A DNA stretch of 8,990 bases from Candidatus Zixiibacteriota bacterium (lineage in GTDB: Bacteria > SM23-81). The stretch covers positions 1 through 8,990 of the forward strand of contig DAOVRJ010000090.1 in NCBI GenBank assembly GCA_030628225.1, in the 5' to 3' direction. The position numbers were made by a program, and so were the translations under genes. The notes beneath the pieces are model-generated. The model had not been told where the DNA came from. It did not search any database and worked only from the letters and a program-made list of their open reading frames with translations. This document shows positions 6,528-8,990 of the stretch, in pieces. Numbering within the stretch: position 1 is the first letter of the stretch; each line of letters starts with the position of its first letter.

Positions 6528-7865
6528 TTGAAGCCCAAAAAAATGGCTGCTAGGATGCTGGACAGGCTGGTCGGCCACGGAGCCACTGAGGCCGAGGTCT
6601 TTCTGGGCCAGGGCAGCAGGTTGAGAATTGAGGTGCGCCAGCAGAAGCTGGAATACCTGAAGCAGGAGAGCTTTCAGGGGATGGGACTGCGGGTTTACGC
6701 TGGCCAGCGCATGGCCTTTGTGGATATTGCCGACTTCTCCGAAGAGACCCTTGAGCTGATGGCCAAAAAAGCGGTGGAGCTGGCCAGAATGGCCGGTTCG
6801 GACCCGGCCCACGGTCTGCCGGAAAAAGAAGGAAAGGTGACCGGTCAGGAGGTGGTGGACCAGAACATCTCTTCAATCTCGCTGGAGGAGAAGCTGGCCA
6901 GGTTGATGAAAACGGAGCGGCTGGCCATGGAGCACGACCCGATCATCACCCTGTCTAACGGGGCCTCTTATTCCGATGTGTTTCGCGAGGTGACCATCGC
7001 CAACACTCATGGCCTGTCCCACAGCTACAAGGAGACCAGATTTTCCATAAGCGTCTCGGTGGTGGCCACCAAAAACGGTCACAAGAAAGACGGCTGGGAC
7101 AATTGTAGCCGGCGCAGCTACCGGAGTCTACGCAAGGCCCATCAGATGGCCCGCAGAGCCGGTGAGATGGGTGTATCCCTGGTGGGAGGGGAGCCGGTGC
7201 CCAGCGGTGAGGTTCCCGTTGTCTTCGATGCCCGGGCGGGAAGAGGGTTGATCGGCGGGCTGGTGCGAGCCGTCAATGGCAAGGAGGTACACCTGGGCAA
7301 TTCCTTTTTGACCGGCAAGCTGGGCCATCCTATTGCCTCAGAGCTGGTCACCATCGTGGATGATGGCACTCTGGGCCAGGGCGTGGGTTCCGCCCCCGTG
7401 GATGGCGAGGGAGTGGCCACGCGGCGCAAGGTGGTGGTGGAGAAGGGTGTGCTGAAGGCATTTCTGTACGACACCTACGGTGCCCGCAAGGCCGGTGCTG
7501 TTTCCACGGGAAACGGTATGCGCGGATCTTACGGCAGCCTTCCCGGCATTGGAGCCACCAATTTTTACATGGTCGAGGGCGACAGGTCAGCGAAAAAGCT
7601 GATTAAGGACTTAGGGCAAGGATTATATGTTCAAGAAACGATCGGTTTTGGGGTGAACACAACTGCAGGCAGCTATTCGGCAGGGGTCTTCGGCAGCTGG
7701 ATCGAAGATGGAAAACTCACCAAGCCGGTGGCCCAGGTGACCATCGCCGGAGATCTGCTGGACATATTGACCTCCATCGATGCCGTGGGCGATGACCTGG
7801 AGTTCGACGGCCGCATAGCCTGCCCCAGCTTTCGGGTGGCCAAGATGACCGTGGCGGGAACGTGA
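6528..7865 (+). CDS. tldE: TldE/PmbA family protein, partner of TldD
   Basis: A 445-residue protein, close to the usual length of TldE (PmbA). The start is TTG, supported by a near-perfect Shine-Dalgarno site and an in-frame stop just upstream. The N-terminus (MKPKKMAARMLDRL) is cytoplasmic in character, with no Sec or Tat signal. At the place where TldD has HEAVGHGL this protein has DARAGRGL (residues 234-241), so the HExxxH metal site is missing, as expected for TldE. Shared family segments include SELVTIVDDGTL, VDGEGVATRRKVVVEKGVL, STGNGMRGSYGS, and the C-terminal FRVAKMTVAGT. TldE pairs with TldD in an inactive-subunit/active-subunit complex. It follows tldD by 77 bp in the same direction and is presumably cotranscribed. 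How it meets an exported TldD is the open question. Family call very secure. Confidence 0.94.
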   Translation: MKPKKMAARMLDRLVGHGATEAEVFLGQGSRLRIEVRQQKLEYLKQESFQGMGLRVYAGQRMAFVDIADFSEETLELMAKKAVELARMAGSDPAHGLPEKEGKVTGQEVVDQNISSISLEEKLARLMKTERLAMEHDPIITLSNGASYSDVFREVTIANTHGLSHSYKETRFSISVSVVATKNGHKKDGWDNCSRRSYRSLRKAHQMARRAGEMGVSLVGGEPVPSGEVPVVFDARAGRGLIGGLVRAVNGKEVHLGNSFLTGKLGHPIASELVTIVDDGTLGQGVGSAPVDGEGVATRRKVVVEKGVLKAFLYDTYGARKAGAVSTGNGMRGSYGSLPGIGATNFYMVEGDRSAKKLIKDLGQGLYVQETIGFGVNTTAGSYSAGVFGSWIEDGKLTKPVAQVTIAGDLLDILTSIDAVGDDLEFDGRIACPSFRVAKMTVAGT

Positions 7866-7924
7866 GGGAAGGGGGAAGTCCACCCCTCCTGATGCTCCCT
7901 TTGGTCGCATCCCACCACGCTTTA

Positions 7925-7943
7925 GCGGCGCCTGCGGTGCCGC
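7925..7943 (+). other. GC-rich hairpin downstream of tldE
   Basis: GCGGCGCC (7925-7932) pairs with GGTGCCGC (7936-7943), 8 bp with one wobble around a 3-nt loop. No U-tract follows on either strand, so it is not a canonical intrinsic terminator, though it may stop transcripts with help or protect a 3' end. Confidence 0.4.
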
Positions 7944-7945
7944 AA

Positions 7946-8056
7946 TTGCAAATTGAAAAATGCAAAGTGCAAATTTCAAAATGACATCGACAAATTATTG
8001 GTCTGAGGTTTCACCGGTTTGCAGAATCCATTTTTCATTTTACACTTTTCATAAAA
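7946..8056. repeat. Composite repeat copy A, left part: inverted heptamer arrays
   Basis: Heptamers of the form NTGCAAA run in one direction (TTGCAAA 7946, TTGAAAA 7953, ATGCAAA 7960, GTGCAAA 7967, TTTCAAA 7974). After a spacer, reversed heptamers follow (CATTTTT 8029, CATTTTA 8036, CACTTTT 8043, CATAAAA 8050). The arrays could pair across the spacer. The reversed array resumes on the far side of the insertion sequence at 8682, so the element landed in it. Confidence 0.75.
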
Positions 8057-8058
8057 GC

Positions 8059-8100
8059 ATGGCAGGATACCCCCGCTCGTGAGCGGGGGAGGAATGCCAT
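8059..8100 (+). repeat. IS left-end hairpin, extended
   Basis: The 20-bp palindrome at 8070-8089 is flanked by ATGGCA (8059-8064) and TGCCAT (8095-8100), which pair as an outer 6-bp stem separated from the inner stem by 5-nt strands on each side. The right end lacks this perfect outer stem. Strand asymmetry of this sort is expected where only one DNA strand is recognised. Confidence 0.75.
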
Positions 8101-8115
8101 ACCGATTTGGGGATT

Positions 8116-8162
8116 GTTAAGGGGCAAGATCCCCTTAACACAATTCCGCTAAAGCGGGATTG
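8116..8162 (+). promoter_or_regulatory. Two tandem hairpins in the tnpA leader
   Basis: GTTAAGGGG (8116-8124) pairs perfectly with CCCCTTAAC (8131-8139). Immediately after, CAATTCCGC (8141-8149) pairs with GCGGGATTG (8154-8162), 9 bp with one wobble and a 4-nt loop. In IS200 of Salmonella, leader hairpins limit read-through from outside and repress tnpA; these may do the same. Confidence 0.7.
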
Positions 8163-8171
8163 CGATTCTGT

Positions 8172-8206
8172 CCTCCCGTGGTTATCTTTAGATAACCGAT
8201 GGGAGG
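8172..8206 (+). promoter_or_regulatory. Hairpin sequestering the tnpA ribosome binding site
   Basis: GGTTATC (8180-8186) pairs with GATAACC (8191-8197) around TTTA, and CCTCCC (8172-8177) pairs with the Shine-Dalgarno sequence GGGAGG (8201-8206). The folded RNA therefore hides the ribosome binding site that lies 8 nt before GTG at 8215. This matches the known translational silencing strategy of IS200 elements. Confidence 0.8.
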
Positions 8207-8214
8207 GCGGAAAC

Positions 8215-8646
8215 GTGTCTATTAGAAAAGCAGCCCATGTTACCTATAATATTCAGTACCACTTTGTTTGGATTCCCAAGTATCGGAAGATGGTCCTCGA
8301 TGATGAGATAGCTCAGGAGTTGGAGGGGTTGATTTATGGGATTGCCGAGCGATATGGGTTTAGCATTGAGGATTTGGCGATTGCCCCCGATCACGTCCAT
8401 CTGTTTTTGTCGGCTCCGCCGCGGTATTCGCCCAGCAGGATTATGGGCAAGATGAAAGGTATTACAGCGGACAAGTTGTTTCAGCGTTTTCCCCGTATTA
8501 AGAAGATGCTCTGGGGAGGTCATCTGTGGTCGAGAGGTTACTATGTTGGAACCTCAGGCGACAAAGTGACCAATGATTTGATAAAGAAGTACATTCAGTA
8601 TCAGCGGAAACAGGACGATCAGCTCGATCAAGGCAAATTGTTTTAA
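8215..8646 (+). CDS. tnpA: IS200-type Y1 HUH transposase TnpA
   Basis: A 143-residue transposase of the IS200/IS605 family, full length for the group. Residues 8-25 hold the opening strand and the family signature YHFVWIPKYRK. The HUH metal motif is His60-Val-His62 in DHVHLF. The catalytic tyrosine is most likely Tyr126 in KKYIQYQ, with Gln130 one helical turn on, matching the YIxxQ arrangement of the family. GTG at 8215 is chosen because GGGAGG lies just upstream and the protein then begins where family members begin; the frame is open farther upstream to 8107 but that part is leader hairpins. TnpA excises and inserts the element as single-stranded DNA, cutting beside the end hairpins. All key residues are present, so it appears functional. 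Translation is probably kept low by the leader hairpin covering the ribosome binding site. Confidence 0.95.
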   Translation: MSIRKAAHVTYNIQYHFVWIPKYRKMVLDDEIAQELEGLIYGIAERYGFSIEDLAIAPDHVHLFLSAPPRYSPSRIMGKMKGITADKLFQRFPRIKKMLWGGHLWSRGYYVGTSGDKVTNDLIKKYIQYQRKQDDQLDQGKLF

Positions 8647-8656
8647 GCCGTTGAAG

Positions 8657-8676
8657 CCCCCGCTCGTGAGCGGGGG
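8657..8676 (+). repeat. IS right-end hairpin
   Basis: The perfect 20-bp palindrome CCCCCGCTCGTGAGCGGGGG is identical to the left-end palindrome and lies 10 bp after the tnpA stop codon. It is preceded by TTGAAG and followed by TAATTCAC, where the right cleavage site should lie. Confidence 0.85.
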
Positions 8677-8681
8677 TAATT

Positions 8682-8754
8682 CACTTTACATTTTGCATTC
8701 TGCATTTCATTAAAAAAGCGACCCCAAGCAGAGCCGCCCTTCTCACATCAGCAT
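8682..8754. repeat. Composite repeat copy A, right part
   Basis: Reversed heptamers resume after the insertion sequence (CACTTTA 8682, CATTTTG 8689, CATTCTG 8696, CATTTCA 8703), followed by an A-run, a hairpin and the block CGCCCTTCTCACATCAGCAT (8735-8754). The same order occurs in copy B. Confidence 0.75.
8712..8737 (-). terminator. Minus-strand intrinsic terminator, copy A
   Basis: Read on the minus strand, GCGGCTC (8737-8731) pairs with GGGTCGC (8724-8718) through five Watson-Crick pairs and two G-U wobbles, then a run of six U (8717-8712). As plus-strand RNA the two wobbles become A-C mismatches, so the fold makes sense only for minus-strand transcription. Confidence 0.6.
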
Positions 8755-8797
8755 GGTGGCGTCGGGACACTTCCCCCTCCCATCCCCACTGCCCCGA

Positions 8798-8935
8798 ATG
8801 AAAAATGAAGAACGCAAAGTGCAAATTTTAAAATGAACTTCGCCCAGAGGATTCGTTTGTCAATTTTTCACTTTTCATTTTTCATTTCTTTAAAAAGGGC
8901 GACCCCTCTCAGGATCGCCCTTCTCACATCAGCAT
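8798..8935. repeat. Composite repeat copy B, uninterrupted
   Basis: Forward heptamers (ATGAAAA 8798, ATGAAGA 8805, ACGCAAA 8812, GTGCAAA 8819, TTTTAAA 8826, ATGAACT 8833), a 21-bp spacer, reversed heptamers (CACTTTT 8869, CATTTTT 8876, CATTTCT 8883), an A-run, a GC hairpin and the same 20-bp block CGCCCTTCTCACATCAGCAT (8916-8935). This is the intact form of the unit split by the insertion sequence in copy A. Confidence 0.75.
8892..8920 (-). terminator. Minus-strand intrinsic terminator, copy B
   Basis: GGGCGA (8897-8902) and TCGCCC (8915-8920) form a 6-bp stem with an inner CCT/AGG stem (8905-8907, 8911-8913). On the minus strand it is followed by five U (8896-8892). It lies 27 bp beyond a possible minus-strand stop codon at 8948-8950, the usual distance for a gene's own terminator. 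Confidence 0.7.
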
Positions 8936-8947
8936 CACAAAAAACCC

Positions 8948-8990
8948 TCACCCCTCCGCCACCGCCCGCCCCTCCGCCACCGCCCGCCCC
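8948..8990 (-). CDS. Possible C-terminus of a minus-strand gene
   Basis: Read on the minus strand, the frame from the right edge gives GRAVAEGRAVAEG then TGA (8950-8948), followed shortly by a good minus-strand terminator. The coding part is made of an 18-bp tandem repeat (8951-8968, 8969-8986, and the start of a third) that is in phase with the frame as a six-residue repeat. Only 13 full codons are visible, so no product can be named. The terminator context is the main support; the stretch might instead be noncoding low-complexity DNA. Confidence 0.35.
   Translation of the reverse strand, partial: GRAVAEGRAVAEG
8951..8990. repeat. 18-bp tandem repeat at the right edge
   Basis: CCCCTCCGCCACCGCCCG occurs twice exactly (8951-8968 and 8969-8986), and four bases of a third copy follow before the window ends. 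The array may continue outside. Confidence 0.9.

Larger units (their letters stand above)
8057..8684 (+). mobile_element. IS200-type insertion sequence (tnpA only)
   Basis: A single-gene IS200/IS605-family element. Both ends carry the same 20-bp palindrome, CCCCCGCTCGTGAGCGGGGG, at 8070-8089 and 8657-8676, the subterminal hairpins recognised by this family of single-strand transposases. No tnpB is present, which places it in the IS200-type group. The exact cleavage points cannot be read directly because this family makes no target duplication; the limits given are estimates bounded by where the host heptamer array stops (8056) and resumes (8682). All parts look intact and the element may be active. 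Confidence 0.88.

Noticed and set aside
7946-8056. CRISPR-like array
   Set aside because: The heptamers are contiguous with no spacers of the required size and there are no cas genes.
8107-8214. N-terminal extension of TnpA from TTG at 8107
   Set aside because: The stretch consists of three hairpins including the one covering the ribosome binding site, and family members start at the position of GTG 8215.
8647-8797. tnpB or other accessory gene of the insertion sequence
   Set aside because: The right-end hairpin follows tnpA after 10 bp and no open frame of meaningful length exists in the remaining sequence.

Overview
The window looks bacterial: tightly packed genes with clear Shine-Dalgarno sites, GTG and TTG starts, a Tat signal peptide, an outer-membrane-type beta-barrel protein (so probably a Gram-negative envelope) and an IS200-type insertion sequence. 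The coding regions are moderately GC-rich. Intergenic stretches carry arrays of 7- and 8-bp words. DUF4159, an exported TldD and lineage-specific proteins together would suit an uncultivated or FCB-like phylum or a deltaproteobacterial relative, but I cannot fix the taxon from sequence alone.

Layout. Positions 1-863 hold the 3' part of a plus-strand beta-barrel protein, followed by a strong intrinsic terminator. Positions 864-1242 hold a probable promoter, a structured leader and a pair of inverted octamer arrays, leading into a secreted DUF4159-domain protein (1243-1944). A large ACT-like protein of no recognised family follows (1997-3901). After a 150-bp gap comes a run of three genes: an integral membrane protein built from two copies of one module (4052-4915), a Tat-signal TldD metalloprotease (4939-6450) and its TldE/PmbA partner (6528-7865). 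The tail (7866-8990) is accessory DNA: two copies of a composite repeat (inverted heptamer arrays plus a hairpin and a conserved 20-bp block). One copy is split by a tnpA-only IS200-family element (about 8057-8684). Two minus-strand terminators follow, then what may be the last codons of a minus-strand gene running out of the window.

How the genes may work together. TldD and TldE form a heteromeric peptidase in characterised bacteria. Here TldD has a twin-arginine signal and TldE has no signal, so the complex may be assembled in the cytoplasm and exported as a pair, or the two may act in different compartments. The duplicated membrane protein lies immediately upstream and may be translationally coupled to tldD, which makes it a candidate partner; this is inference. 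The barrel protein and the DUF4159 protein also point to the envelope, but are separated by a terminator and belong to different transcripts.

The best candidates for something undescribed are the Tat-TldD/cytosolic TldE plus duplicated membrane protein cassette, the ACT-like protein, and the composite heptamer repeat with its minus-strand terminators.
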